Assembly (NCBI RefSeq): GCF_001866655.1
Contig: NZ_MLYR01000029.1
Location: forward strand, 56,257 to 120,256
Direction: 5' to 3'
DNA from: Bacillus sp. MUM 116
GTDB lineage: Bacteria; Bacillota; Bacilli; Bacillales; Cytobacillaceae
Length of the DNA stretch: 64,000 bases
Shown: positions 26,590 to 35,920 of the stretch, one piece after another
Layout of the letters: the number at the start of each line of letters is the position of its first letter
How positions within the stretch are numbered: position 1 is the first letter of the stretch
Notes under the pieces: generated by a model
What the model saw: only the letters and a program-made list of their open reading frames with translations
Database searches by the model: none
Told to the model about the DNA's origin: nothing
Translations under genes and position numbers: made by a program

Positions 26590-27519
26590 TTATGCTTTAA
26601 AGATTTGATCGATTTCTTGAATTTCTTCCGCCGTTAACTGAACTTCCAGCGTTTTAAGATTTTTTAACACCTGATCTGCTCTTTTTGCACCAGGAATTAC
26701 AACATCGATCACATCACGGGTTAAATACCAGGCAAGCACGACATGAGCAACTTCGGCGTCCTTTTCGTTGGCTATTTTACTAATTTGCTCTACTTGATCC
26801 AACGTTTTCACAAAAAGTTCTTTTTGAAAAAACTTTCCGCGCTTTTCTTCCAAATTTGTATTTTTATTATATTTTCCCGTTAACAAACCTGAGGCTAAAG
26901 GGAAATAAGGAATATATGAAATCCTATGTTCGTCAACATATGGGAACAATTCTTTCTCCGCATCGCGATTTAAGAGATTATATTCCCCTTGGTAGACATC
27001 AACGTACCCATCTTTGTTCGCTTCTTGCAGCTGTTCAAATGAAAAATTGGAAACCCCGATGGCTCGAATTTTCCCCTCGTCCTTTAATCGTTTTAACGCA
27101 CCGACGGCTTCATCCTTTGGCGTTTCCTTGTCTGGAAAATGGATATAGAATAAATCGATATAATCGGTTTGCAATCTTTTTAAAGCCTCATCCACTGATT
27201 CTTTCAAAAAAATCGGCGAATTATCCATCACGATTTCGTTCCCTACTAGTTTATGGGCGGCCTTTGTTGCAATGACAACTTCTGAGCGGTTCCCTCTTTC
27301 CTTTACCACTTCTCCGATGATTTCCTCGGACCGTTTTGGCCCATATATGTAAGCCGTATCTAAAAAACTGATCCCATTTGCAAGCCCTGTTTGAACTAAC
27401 GCTCTCCCTGCTTCTTCATCCAGATTTGGAAATAAGTTATGACCGCCTACCGCATTTGTACCAAGACCAATAGGATTCACCTTTAACCCTGTTCTTCCAA
27501 TTTGAACTTGCATTGTCAT
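26590..27519 (-). CDS. aldo/keto reductase
   Basis: About 309 residues, complete TIM-barrel AKR. Visible motifs are [28 protein letters not shown] with the catalytic Asp and Tyr near residues 54-59, [10 protein letters not shown] with the catalytic Lys, YIHFPD and [10 protein letters not shown]. It reduces carbonyls with NADPH; the physiological substrate is unknown. It resembles IolS/YccK-type Bacillus enzymes. GAGGAGATGATTGGAA supports the ATG at 27519 (the ATG at 27513 is also possible). Monocistronic with terminator. Confidence 0.88.
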   Translation of the reverse strand: MTMQVQIGRTGLKVNPIGLGTNAVGGHNLFPNLDEEAGRALVQTGLANGISFLDTAYIYGPKRSEEIIGEVVKERGNRSEVVIATKAAHKLVGNEIVMDNSPIFLKESVDEALKRLQTDYIDLFYIHFPDKETPKDEAVGALKRLKDEGKIRAIGVSNFSFEQLQEANKDGYVDVYQGEYNLLNRDAEKELFPYVDEHRISYIPYFPLASGLLTGKYNKNTNLEEKRGKFFQKELFVKTLDQVEQISKIANEKDAEVAHVVLAWYLTRDVIDVVIPGAKRADQVLKNLKTLEVQLTAEEIQEIDQIFKA

Positions 27520-27585
27520 TTCCAATCATCTCCTCTCATCTTTTTCATGATACCAAATTTTGGTGGAGGAGGGATAAAATATGCC

Positions 27586-27906
27586 TTATTCCTGTATTTC
27601 TTTTATTTGTTCGCGGATTTTTTCCAGGTCTTTTAATGACAGGTCTCCGAGCGATTTTTTAATTTCTTCTTCAATTATTTTTTTGTTGCTTTCTCGATAT
27701 CGACTCCACCAGTCGCGAAGACCTACAGTGCTGTCCAATAAGTATTCTATATCTAACTCTTCCAAGTCATCGTTTGTTAAATAATTCATGACGGCTGCAA
27801 GCATTCGAGAAAGATCAGCAGATTCATCTTCTTTTTCCTCATTTAAAAAAACAACATTTGATTCTTCATCAGTTGTCTCGTCGTTTTGTGCTGCTTTTCT
27901 TGGCAT
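27586..27906 (-). CDS. acidic hypothetical protein
   Basis: 106 residues, strongly acidic N-terminal third (NDETTDEESN, NEEKEDESADL) and helical remainder (ELDIEYLLDSTVGLRDWWSRY, then a charged helix). AAGGAGG seven bases upstream supports the second of two adjacent ATGs (27906). It looks like an adaptor or anti-type small protein, but no family is recognised. Next to the aldo-keto reductase on the same strand. Confidence 0.55.
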   Translation of the reverse strand: MPRKAAQNDETTDEESNVVFLNEEKEDESADLSRMLAAVMNYLTNDDLEELDIEYLLDSTVGLRDWWSRYRESNKKIIEEEIKKSLGDLSLKDLEKIREQIKEIQE

Positions 27907-27965
27907 CATGATCCTCCTTACCATTTTTCAATAGTATGACCATTAAATAATTTTCCGTTTCATAT

Positions 27966-27995
27966 AAAAAAAGGAGCCAATCCTGGATTGACCCC
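27966..27995 (-). terminator. intrinsic terminator of the EamA transporter gene
   Basis: GGGGTCAATC/GATTGGCTCC with two wobbles and seven T, 50 bases after the stop at 28046. Confidence 0.8.
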
Positions 27996-28045
27996 ATTTT
28001 ATGCTATTGCTATTTTTGGCTTGTAGTTAAATTAGAAACCTTATC

Positions 28046-28954
28046 TCATGCATCAACCGTTAAGCCGTTCTTCTGCTGCAATTCATGTTTCTTTCCAGAA
28101 TGATTCACAAAATAAATACTAATGACAATAAGAATTAACCCAATAAAAAGTGAATACGTAAATTTTTCACCCAAAAACACAGTTCCGAGTAAAACAGAAA
28201 TAAGCGGGACAAGAAAGGTGAAGGATGCCACTTTTGTTGCCTCTCCTGAATTGACCAATTTAAAATAGAGAATGAAAGCTGCCGCTACCCCTAATACAGC
28301 TCCGTACAATAATCCGAATAGGTAGGTTCCATTCCAAACGATATTGGACCAGCCTTCTGTAACAGTACCGACTCCCGTGAGAACAAATCCACCGATTAGA
28401 CATTGCATGGCCACCAACCATAGAGAATCGACCTTATGGCTGACTTTTTTCACATAAATAACACCAAGCGCCCATGAAATAGCGGTGATTAATGCTAAAA
28501 CAATTCCCAAAACGGAAACATGGCCAGAAAATCCTTCTGAACTTACAGCCGCAACGCCAAAGAATCCGATGAGAAGTCCTGCTACTTTGAGGGTGGACAT
28601 TTTCTCACCTAACCATAACCATCCCAACAGTCCAATTAAAACAGGTTGGAAATAGACGAGAACCGAGAACAATCCACCCGGCAAAAAGTTCAAGCCGATT
28701 GTTTGTAATCCAAAAAAGAGAAATGTATTAAAAAAGGCAGAAGTACAATACGTCCTCCAATTTTCACGCCATTTCATTTTTTTCCATTGTGGAATTAACA
28801 AGATGGCTAAAATCAATCCTCCTATAAGTGGCCGCATCCCAGCAAATAATATAGGTGGAGTGTAAGATAATGCCAGTTTATAGATTGGCCAGCAAAATCC
28901 CCAAATAAGAACTAAACTTGAAATCGAAGCAAATGTTTTGAATGAAAAACTCAT
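28046..28954 (-). CDS. EamA/DMT-family transporter
   Basis: 302 residues with ten membrane helices in two EamA repeats (ASISSLVLIWGFCWPIYKLA at the start; AISWALGVIYVKKVSHKVD in repeat 2). DMT exporters move amino acids or other small metabolites; the substrate cannot be read from sequence. AGGTGGGAACATA supports the ATG at 28954; the extra codons to 28993 include the ribosome binding site itself. It lies downstream of trpB on the same strand, separated by a terminator. Confidence 0.88.
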   Translation of the reverse strand: MSFSFKTFASISSLVLIWGFCWPIYKLALSYTPPILFAGMRPLIGGLILAILLIPQWKKMKWRENWRTYCTSAFFNTFLFFGLQTIGLNFLPGGLFSVLVYFQPVLIGLLGWLWLGEKMSTLKVAGLLIGFFGVAAVSSEGFSGHVSVLGIVLALITAISWALGVIYVKKVSHKVDSLWLVAMQCLIGGFVLTGVGTVTEGWSNIVWNGTYLFGLLYGAVLGVAAAFILYFKLVNSGEATKVASFTFLVPLISVLLGTVFLGEKFTYSLFIGLILIVISIYFVNHSGKKHELQQKNGLTVDA

Positions 28955-29021
28955 TATGTTCCCACCTGTTCGTAAGCATTGTGTTGTATTCATTTGTTCG
29001 AAAAAATATTAAAAAGTTTTC

Positions 29022-29051
29022 AAAAGAAAAATCCCTAGACCAGGGATTTTT
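29022..29051 (-). terminator. intrinsic terminator of trpB
   Basis: AAAAATCCCT/AGGGATTTTT perfect 10-bp stem with 5-base loop and T tail. Confidence 0.85.
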
Positions 29052-29074
29052 CTTTTGAGTAGATACTATTTTAT

Positions 29075-30244
29075 TTAGTTATTTTTTAACATATGAAAAA
29101 CTTGTTCTACATCTTTATCGCCACGGCCGGAAAGATTTACTACCAAAATATCATCCTTGGATAGTTCTGTTGCTAATTTAATTGCATGGGCAACAGCATG
29201 TGAGCTTTCTAAGGCAGGAATGATTCCTTCTGTTTTAGACAATACCTGGAATGCTTCTAACGCTTCCTGTCCTGTTACTGTCACATATTCCCCTCTGCCG
29301 CTAACTTTTAAGTGACTGTGTTCAGGACCTACACCCGGATAGTCAAGTCCCGCCGCAATCGAATAAGTAGGCTGTGGCTCGCCATTCTCATCAAGCAAAG
29401 TAAGGCATTTGAAACCATGGATGATAGCTGGAACCCCTTCTGTTAATGTTGGTGCTTCTGCCGGTTCGACTCCAATTAACCTTACATCTTTTTCATCAAT
29501 ATAGTGAGCAAACGCACCAATGGCATTGCTTCCGCCGCCGGTACAGGCAATCACAGCTGTTGGGAGTTTCCCTTCCTGCTCAAGAATTTGCCGTTTTGAC
29601 TCTTCACTAATGATCGATTGGAAATGTTTGACCATGGTTGGATACGGATGCGGGCCAACAGCAGACCCAAGTAAGTAAAAAGTATTTTTATAGTTTTGTA
29701 CTAAGTCTGCCAAAGCTTCGTCAACGGCATCCTTCAGACGGCCTTGCCCTTTTTCTACGGGAACGACCTTAGCACCTAGTAATTCCATTCGGAAAACATT
29801 TAATGCCTGGCGCTCAGTATCAAGTTTGCCCATGTATATAATACATTCCATATCGAACATTGCGCATGCTGTCGCGGTGGCTACTCCATGCTGTCCGGCA
29901 CCTGTTTCAGCAATAATTCTTTTTGCTCCCATTCTTTTGGCAAGAAGAATTTGTCCGATGGCATTGTTGATTTTATGTGCGCCTGTATGATTTAAATCTT
30001 CCCGTTTTAAATAGATCTTTGCGCCGCCAACTTTACGTGTTAAGTTTTCTGCAAATGTGAGCGGGTTTTCTCTTCCGATGTATTGCTTTAGGTAAAATTT
30101 AAATTCTTCCTGGAATTCAGGATTATCTTTATATCGCAAAAATTGTTCCTCTAAGTGATCCATTACTTCTTGGAGATTTTCTGGAATAAAACTTCCGCCA
30201 AATTCACCAAAATAACCTTTGTTTTCTGTACTCAAGCTCGTCAT
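29075..30244 (-). CDS. trpB: tryptophan synthase beta chain-like protein (orphan TrpB)
   Basis: 389 residues, PLP enzyme joining indole and serine. The PLP lysine motif KREDLNHTGAHKINN (near residue 80), ETGAGQHGVATATA, the phosphate-binding GGGSNAIG, and the C-terminal NLSGRGDKD are all intact. The segment after LIGVEPAEAPTLTEG appears shorter by about 7-10 residues than in B. subtilis TrpB, in the region that contacts TrpA. No trpA or other trp gene is adjacent, so it may be a stand-alone indole-salvage TrpB. GAGGGAGACGAGTAGAGT precedes the ATG. No T-box was seen. Confidence 0.88.
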   Translation of the reverse strand: MTSLSTENKGYFGEFGGSFIPENLQEVMDHLEEQFLRYKDNPEFQEEFKFYLKQYIGRENPLTFAENLTRKVGGAKIYLKREDLNHTGAHKINNAIGQILLAKRMGAKRIIAETGAGQHGVATATACAMFDMECIIYMGKLDTERQALNVFRMELLGAKVVPVEKGQGRLKDAVDEALADLVQNYKNTFYLLGSAVGPHPYPTMVKHFQSIISEESKRQILEQEGKLPTAVIACTGGGSNAIGAFAHYIDEKDVRLIGVEPAEAPTLTEGVPAIIHGFKCLTLLDENGEPQPTYSIAAGLDYPGVGPEHSHLKVSGRGEYVTVTGQEALEAFQVLSKTEGIIPALESSHAVAHAIKLATELSKDDILVVNLSGRGDKDVEQVFHMLKNN

Positions 30245-30399
30245 ACTCTACTCGTCTCCCTCTCCACTTTTTCGATTAATTATACTCCTTTAGAGTGAAT
30301 CTTCCAACTATTTTGTTTTCCCCCCTGCTTTTTTAGAAAAGTATCTCTCCAACTACATTGCATGGACACTGCTCCCGAGCAATCCAACCACTGTTTTAA

Positions 30400-30439
30400 T
30401 AAAAGAAAGGTATCCCCTTTTAGAAAACAGGGATACCTT
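30400..30439 (-). terminator. intrinsic terminator of the prs paralog
   Basis: AAGGTATCCC/GGGATACCTT perfect 10-bp stem, 13-base loop, T-rich tail. Confidence 0.8.
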
Positions 30440-30456
30440 ATATTAGAAGCATAAAC

Positions 30457-31407
30457 CTATTCAAATAATGGACTTACTGCTTTTTCGTTGTGAATTCGAT
30501 CAATTGCCTCTGCTAGTAACGGGGCAACCGATAAAACCGTAATTTTATCAATCAGTTTTTCTTTAGGAATATCAATTGTGTTCGTGACGACTAATTCTTT
30601 AATCGGGGAGGATTGAATTCTGGTAATTGCCGGTCCTGAGAGAACCGGATGGGTACAGCAGGCAAAAACCGCTTTTGCACCTGCCTCTACCAAAGCATTC
30701 GCCGATAAAGTAATGTTGGAGGCTGTGTCCACTAAGCCATCAATAATAATTGCATTTTTCCCTTCAACATTCCCAATAATATTCAATACATCAGACACAT
30801 TGGATTCCGGGTTCCTGCGGTCAATTAAGGCTATAGGAGCATTCAATGGTCCTGCCAATTTTCTCGCTCTGGTCACGACACCATTATGTGGTGCAACCAC
30901 TACAATATCTTCTAATTCTTTTTTCTTAAAATACTCGGCCAGGATCGGAATACCCGTTAAGTGATCGACCGGGATGTCAAAAAAGCCTTGTTCTTGCGGT
31001 GAATGGAAGTCGATTGTAAGCAATCGGGTTGCTCCCGCTTTTTGTAATAGATTCGCAATCAGTTTCGCTGTGATCGGTTCCCGCGACCGTGCTTTTCGGT
31101 CCTGACGTGCATAGCTATAGTAAGGCATTACCACATTGATTCTTTTTGCGGAAGCTCTTTTCATGGCATCAATCATAATGAGAAGCTCCATGATATGTTC
31201 ATTATTCGGCTGGGAAGTGGATTGAATTAAATACACGTATCCTCCGCGAACACTTTCTTCTACATGTATTTGGATTTCCCCATCGCTAAAGCGTGTAGTG
31301 GAGTTCTTTCCCAGCTCGCAGCCTAAAAGCTCAGCTATTTCAGCTGCCAGCTTAGGATTTGAATTTAAAGCAAACATTTTAAACCTCTGATGTAGATGAT
31401 ATGTCAC
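30457..31407 (-). CDS. divergent ribose-phosphate pyrophosphokinase (Prs paralog)
   Basis: 316 residues, full-length Prs fold. The flexible catalytic loop [17 protein letters not shown] and [13 protein letters not shown] are present. Two conserved sites differ from canonical class I Prs. The ribose-5-phosphate region PDHGGVTRARK reads [11 protein letters not shown] near residue 170, and the PRPP loop DDIIDTAGT reads DGLVDTASN near 220. Activity is therefore doubtful or altered; a regulatory or Prs-associated role is possible. The GTG at 31407 has ATGGAGG seven bases upstream. It is isolated from glmU, unlike the usual housekeeping prs. Confidence 0.85.
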   Translation of the reverse strand: MTYHLHQRFKMFALNSNPKLAAEIAELLGCELGKNSTTRFSDGEIQIHVEESVRGGYVYLIQSTSQPNNEHIMELLIMIDAMKRASAKRINVVMPYYSYARQDRKARSREPITAKLIANLLQKAGATRLLTIDFHSPQEQGFFDIPVDHLTGIPILAEYFKKKELEDIVVVAPHNGVVTRARKLAGPLNAPIALIDRRNPESNVSDVLNIIGNVEGKNAIIIDGLVDTASNITLSANALVEAGAKAVFACCTHPVLSGPAITRIQSSPIKELVVTNTIDIPKEKLIDKITVLSVAPLLAEAIDRIHNEKAVSPLFE

Positions 31408-31777
31408 CTTTAAACCTCCATACTTTGTTCCGTCTTTTTTAATCTTTTTCTAAATTTATTTTACATGAATTAAAGGAATAGCGATAGCAATTGAACCTCC
31501 CCAATCCCTCCCCTAAAATTCTATCGTATTTTTAAGGAAGAAGAATTCTGTCATTGGTTGTTAATTTCACATTTCTTTGTTATTCACATATAAAGCCAAG
31601 CTTATACTTGTATTACATTAAGAAACACAAATCTTAAGCACTAATATATTTGTGGTTGATTCTTTTTTAGTTTGGACTTTATTACGATCAGCTTTATAGC
31701 ATATTTTTTGACCATTAGTATTTTTGTACAAGCATTTCATCAATAAACCAATATGCTAGGATTGGAGGTGATGAAAA
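31408..31777. other. divergent intergenic region (prs paralog / cwlC)
   Basis: AT-rich; must contain both divergent promoters. I could not identify a convincing sigma-K box for cwlC. AATATGCTA near 31751 is close to the -10 consensus, but no -35 fits. No gene seen. Confidence 0.45.
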
Positions 31778-32539
31778 ATGGTCAAAATTTTTATCGATCC
31801 CGGACATGGAGGTTCAGACACAGGTGCTACAGGAAATGGTCTGCAGGAAAAAAATCTTACTTTAAAAATCGCTACGACTTTAGGAGATATTTTAGTTAAT
31901 GAATATGATGGTGTTACCGTCAAATTAAGCAGAACAGGTGATGAGACAGTAAGTTTAACTGAAAGAACTGATGCTGCAAATAATTGGAAGGCAGACTATT
32001 ATCTTTCAATTCATATAAATGCCGGCGGTGGGACAGGCTTTGAAAGCTATATTTATCCAGGTGTTGGTGCCCCTACTACCACATACCAGGATATTATTCA
32101 TGGCGAAGTGCTAAAAGTTGTGGATTTCGTTAATCGAGGTAAAAAGTCAGCTAATTTCCACGTTTTACGGGAATCCCATATGCCGGCATTGTTAACGGAA
32201 AATGGGTTTATCGATACTGCGAGTGATGCGGCAAAACTAAAAGACGCTAGTTTCTTAACGAAGATTGCTAGAGGACATGCGAATGGATTAGAAAAGGCCT
32301 TTCAATTAACGAAAAAACCTACTGTTCTGTATAAAGTGCAAATTGGTGCCTTCAGTAAAAAAGCAAATGCAGACGACCTTGCCACCAAGGCAAAAGCAAA
32401 GGGCTTCGACGCTATTGTTATTTTAAAAGATAGTCTGTACAAAGTCCAAATTGGGGCGTTCGCAACAAAAGCAAATGCAGACGATTTAGCCGCCAAAGCG
32501 AAGAATGCTGGGTTTGATGTGATGGTGTATGAAGAGTAG
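31778..32539 (+). CDS. cwlC: sporulation N-acetylmuramoyl-L-alanine amidase CwlC
   Basis: 253 residues. An amidase_3 zinc domain (DPGHGGSDTGATGNGLQEKN near the start, YYLSIHINAGGG near residue 78, PALLTENGFID near 140) is followed by two SPOR repeats, each beginning YKVQIGAF (near 187 and 222). This matches B. subtilis CwlC, the mother-cell lysis amidase. No signal peptide, as in CwlC. GGAGGTGATGAAAA precedes the ATG. A terminator follows, so it is a separate unit from the FtsEX operon downstream. Confidence 0.93.
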   Translation: MVKIFIDPGHGGSDTGATGNGLQEKNLTLKIATTLGDILVNEYDGVTVKLSRTGDETVSLTERTDAANNWKADYYLSIHINAGGGTGFESYIYPGVGAPTTTYQDIIHGEVLKVVDFVNRGKKSANFHVLRESHMPALLTENGFIDTASDAAKLKDASFLTKIARGHANGLEKAFQLTKKPTVLYKVQIGAFSKKANADDLATKAKAKGFDAIVILKDSLYKVQIGAFATKANADDLAAKAKNAGFDVMVYEE

Positions 32540-32547
32540 CTTTTTGA

Positions 32548-32586
32548 AAAATCAGCAAGTAATTAAATTACTTACTGATTTTTTTA
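32548..32586 (+). terminator. intrinsic terminator of cwlC
   Basis: AAATCAG-N-AAGTAA paired with TTACTT-N-CTGATTT (one mismatch), then seven T. Confidence 0.85.
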
Positions 32587-32851
32587 TAAATAACCGAAAA
32601 CTGGATAAATCTACCACACTACTAATAAGCTTTGGTCTTCATGCTGCATAAAAAGACCATTTTTACACATCCCCCCTCCGTTGAAACAAGATTGTTTACT
32701 AAGCGTTACAAAATCTACATGGTATTTTATTCCTAGTTCTGTTAATATCAAAAGGAAGATACATATAGTACCATTTTGTATTTGTTGAATTTATAATATT
32801 AATCTAATACATAAGCAATCCATTAAACTATAAAAAGGCAGGAAATGAACA
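32587..32851. other. promoter region of the glucosaminidase-ftsEX operon
   Basis: AT-rich, no gene. A convincing promoter was not identified by eye. Confidence 0.4.
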
Positions 32852-34084
32852 ATGGATAAAAAGAAAATATTATTATCTGCTTGTTTTCTTACCTTCATGA
32901 CAGCTCCGCTAGCAGCAAGTGCAGAGAGCATTAACTCTCCCCCCTCTCAAGATTCAAAAAAACAAATCGAATCTGATCTTAAAGCAGTTAAAATACAAAA
33001 ACTTTTAGTCCAAGAAGAAATAGAGGCAACTGCAAAGAAAATAAAAGAACTTGATAAACAAATTACAGAATCAAATGCAAAACTGCAAACAAAAGAGAAT
33101 GAGTTACATAAAATTCAAGCTGAAATGAACCGCCTAAATAAGGAAGAAAAAAGAATCACTACTTTACTGAATAATAGAAAAGATGAATTTAAAGACCGGG
33201 TTGCTGCCTATTATCGAACGGATGGTCAAATGTCCTTCTTAAATGTAATTCTGTCAGTTAATAGTTTCGGAGAGTTTATTGATCATTTTTTTGCATATGA
33301 CAAAATCGTCAACGAAGATAAGCAATTTATTGAAAAGTACATTGCAGATCAAAACGAAGTAGCAAACATTAAAGAAAAAGTCCAAACATTGAAAGAGTCT
33401 ACAAGTAAAGAAAAAGCAGATCTAGAAGCGATAAAAGTAAGCCAAGAGCACAGCAAAAAAGAAAAAGAAAAATTGGCTAAGGTCCTGGAAAAGAAGAAAA
33501 AACAATTAGAAAAAGAAGAACAAGAAAAAACCATTGCCCTTGAATTATTGCAAAAAAATGAAAAGGAAATTCAATCATGGGTCAATAATCGTAACAGCGA
33601 AAAAGCAGCTAATGGTCAAGTGATCAACTCCATCATCGCCCCATTTGTTGCTGATTCACAAAAACTTCAACAGAAAACCGGAGTACCCGCTTGCATTACG
33701 CTGGGCCAAATCATTTTAGAAAGTTCGGGCAGCTATAATGGTTTATCCGGCCTTGCTTATAACGCAAAAAATTTATTTGGCATTAAAGGAAAAGGCACAG
33801 CAGGTTCAGTCAAAGTAGAAACAACCGAATACGTAAATGGAGAAAAAATCGTCATAACGGCTGAATTTGCCAAATATAAAACCTATTATGATAGTATGCT
33901 AGACCATGCTAATCTATTATTGACGTCAAGGTATCAAAAATATTTAAAGGATGTTACGAATATTGTAGACTATGCCCATGGTATTCATGATGCCGGATAT
34001 GCGACTGACCCGGAATATGCAAATAAATTACTTAAGATTATCTATCAGTATGATTTATGGAAATTAGATATTCCAGTTGAATAG
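32852..34084 (+). CDS. secreted coiled-coil glucosaminidase (PcsB/CwlO-like N-domain plus GH73)
   Basis: 410 residues. The signal peptide (KKKILLSACFLTFMTAPLAA, cleavage near ASA) leads into a long coiled coil (about residues 35-245) with the break YYRTDGQMSFLNVILSVNSF typical of the PcsB/CwlO/RipC N-domain that docks on FtsX. The C-terminal domain (about 260-405) is GH73: ITLGQIILESSG with catalytic Glu near 290, NLFGIKGKG, FAKYKTYYDSMLDHANLL. It should cleave glycan strands under FtsEX control. The stop overlaps the reading region of ftsE 38 bases downstream. Familiar FtsEX-controlled hydrolases carry CHAP or NlpC/P60 instead. Confidence 0.85.
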   Translation: MDKKKILLSACFLTFMTAPLAASAESINSPPSQDSKKQIESDLKAVKIQKLLVQEEIEATAKKIKELDKQITESNAKLQTKENELHKIQAEMNRLNKEEKRITTLLNNRKDEFKDRVAAYYRTDGQMSFLNVILSVNSFGEFIDHFFAYDKIVNEDKQFIEKYIADQNEVANIKEKVQTLKESTSKEKADLEAIKVSQEHSKKEKEKLAKVLEKKKKQLEKEEQEKTIALELLQKNEKEIQSWVNNRNSEKAANGQVINSIIAPFVADSQKLQQKTGVPACITLGQIILESSGSYNGLSGLAYNAKNLFGIKGKGTAGSVKVETTEYVNGEKIVITAEFAKYKTYYDSMLDHANLLLTSRYQKYLKDVTNIVDYAHGIHDAGYATDPEYANKLLKIIYQYDLWKLDIPVE

Positions 34085-34121
34085 TTCATTCAATCACCTT
34101 TTGAAAAGAGGTTTGAGTACA

Positions 34122-34802
34122 TTGATTCAGTTTCAGGAAGTAACAAAAATCTATCCCAATGGCGTGCATGCCCTAAGAAACATCAATCTTCAAATCACAA
34201 ATGATGAATTTGTGTTAATAATCGGCGAGAGCGGTGCGGGTAAATCAACCCTTATTAAATTATTAACAAGGGAAGAAAAACTGACAAGCGGTGAATTAAC
34301 GGTAAACGGAATGAACATATCTTCGTTAAAAGAAAAGAGAATTCCCCAGCTAAGACGATCAATTGGGATGGTCTTTCAAGACTTTCGTTTGTTATCAAAA
34401 ATGACCGTTTATGAGAATGTTGCTTTTGCACAAGAAACCATTGGGGTACCGATGAACCAAATTCGTGACAATGTATTTCATGCACTTAAAATGGTTGGTC
34501 TTGAAGCGAAAGCAAGTCACTTTCCGAGAGAATTGTCCGGTGGAGAACAGCAGCGGCTCGCAATCGCAAGAGCAATTGTCAACCATCCGAAAATGATTAT
34601 TGCGGATGAACCGACTGGAAATTTAGATAGCAAAACTGCTTGGGAGATCATGAAGGTTTTTGAAGAGATTAACAAACTCGGCACGACCATCATCATGACA
34701 ACCCATAATAAAGAGTTTATTGAGCAAACATCTAAACGAGTCATTTTAATCGATAATGGGAGCATTCTTCGAGATCAACATAGGAAGGTGCGAACAAGTT
34801 GA
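34122..34802 (+). CDS. ftsE: FtsE-type ABC ATPase (paralog)
   Basis: 226 residues. Walker A GESGAGKST near residue 37, Q-loop VFQDFRLL, signature LSGGEQQR, Walker B IIADEPTGNLD and the H-loop in TTHNKEF are all intact. The YPNGVHALRNINLQI start is typical of FtsE. It powers conformational change in FtsX to activate a peptidoglycan hydrolase. AAGAGG ten bases upstream supports the TTG at 34122; the ORF extending to 34077 lacks a site. Its stop overlaps ftsX. Confidence 0.9.
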   Translation: MIQFQEVTKIYPNGVHALRNINLQITNDEFVLIIGESGAGKSTLIKLLTREEKLTSGELTVNGMNISSLKEKRIPQLRRSIGMVFQDFRLLSKMTVYENVAFAQETIGVPMNQIRDNVFHALKMVGLEAKASHFPRELSGGEQQRLAIARAIVNHPKMIIADEPTGNLDSKTAWEIMKVFEEINKLGTTIIMTTHNKEFIEQTSKRVILIDNGSILRDQHRKVRTS

Positions 34803-35692
34803 AAAAGGATACTTACTTAAATCGCCACATCAAAGAAGGAATGAATAATTTTAAAAGGAATGGCTGGATGACTGTTGCTTCCGTCAGCTCCTTAACTTTG
34901 ATGATCTTCCTCATTGGATTTACCTTTTTACTGTTGTTAAATTTAAACCATATGACAACAAAAGTAGAGAATAATGTAGAGATACACGCCTATCTAAAAG
35001 ATGTCAATTCAGATGACGTTAAAAATTTAATTAACACCATTCAAACATTCGATCATGTCTCCTCTGTTACGTTCATCTCCAAACATAAAGGCCTTGAAAG
35101 TTTTATGAAAAACTTGGGTGATGAAGGAGGAGCTTTTCAAACATTAAAGAATGATAATCCATTAAATGATGAATTGGTGATTAAAACAGCACAGCCGAAA
35201 GATGTAGCGAGCGTTGCCAAGAAAATAGAAAGCTTGCCATTAGTGGATAAAACAGCGTACGCAAAAACTGTTGTAAGCCACTTAGTTACGGCAACAAAAA
35301 TCGCCCGCTTAGCCGGGACGATCTTTATTATTGGACTTACCTTCACTGCCGTTCATTCTGTCACGAATACAATAAAAATAACGGTTTTAGCGAGGAAAGA
35401 AGAAATTCAACTGAGGAAATTGATTGGAGCAACAAACGGTTTTATTCGTATTCCATTTTTTATTGAAGGGTCTATCATCGGACTTTTAGGGGCATTTGTT
35501 GCAAGTATTCTTATTCTGATTGGCTATTACTTTGTTTTCATCTATTTTAGTAAATATATCAATCTAGACTTTATTGAATTGCTGTCCCCACTCCCGCTGA
35601 TTCCAATTTCCTGTTTGATTCTTCTAATTTTTGGGATCTTCATTGGAATTATGGGAGCCACATCATCATTAAGGCGAATATTAAGGGTTTAA
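34799..35692 (+). CDS. ftsX: FtsX-type permease (paralog)
   Basis: 297 residues with four membrane helices. After helix 1 (SLTLMIFLIGFTFLLLLNL) comes an extracellular loop of about 110 residues (VENNVEIHAYLKD..., VDKTAYAKTVVSHL), then three helices with the cytosolic ARKEEIQLRKLIGATNGFIR motif. The extracellular loop is the docking site for coiled-coil hydrolases, consistent with the gene upstream. TTG start with GGAAGGTG eight bases upstream, overlapping ftsE by 4 bp. Confidence 0.9.
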   Translation: MKKDTYLNRHIKEGMNNFKRNGWMTVASVSSLTLMIFLIGFTFLLLLNLNHMTTKVENNVEIHAYLKDVNSDDVKNLINTIQTFDHVSSVTFISKHKGLESFMKNLGDEGGAFQTLKNDNPLNDELVIKTAQPKDVASVAKKIESLPLVDKTAYAKTVVSHLVTATKIARLAGTIFIIGLTFTAVHSVTNTIKITVLARKEEIQLRKLIGATNGFIRIPFFIEGSIIGLLGAFVASILILIGYYFVFIYFSKYINLDFIELLSPLPLIPISCLILLIFGIFIGIMGATSSLRRILRV

Positions 35693-35750
35693 ACATAATT
35701 TGATTTTACGAATAGATTTTCACAAGCAAAAAAGATACACTGGGATAAAA

Positions 35751-35787
35751 AAGTGCCAAATGAATTGCCGTTTGGTACTTTTTCTTT
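35751..35787 (+). terminator. intrinsic terminator of the ftsEX operon
   Basis: AAGTGCCAAA/TTTGGTACTT with one wobble, 10-base loop and five or more T. Confidence 0.85.
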
Positions 35788-35920
35788 TCCTGCCATGACT
35801 CTTATCTCCTGCGCTGTTTTAAATGCATGTTAAAAACTTGATTTGTATACAAAAGCATTGTAAACGATTACAACATGCGATATACTAATACAATATTATA
35901 ATTTGAAAGGTGAAGACAAC

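Noticed and set aside
30245..30456. Possible Trp T-box upstream of trpB
   Set aside because: The conserved T-box sequence and antiterminator are absent; only the terminator of the upstream prs paralog is seen.
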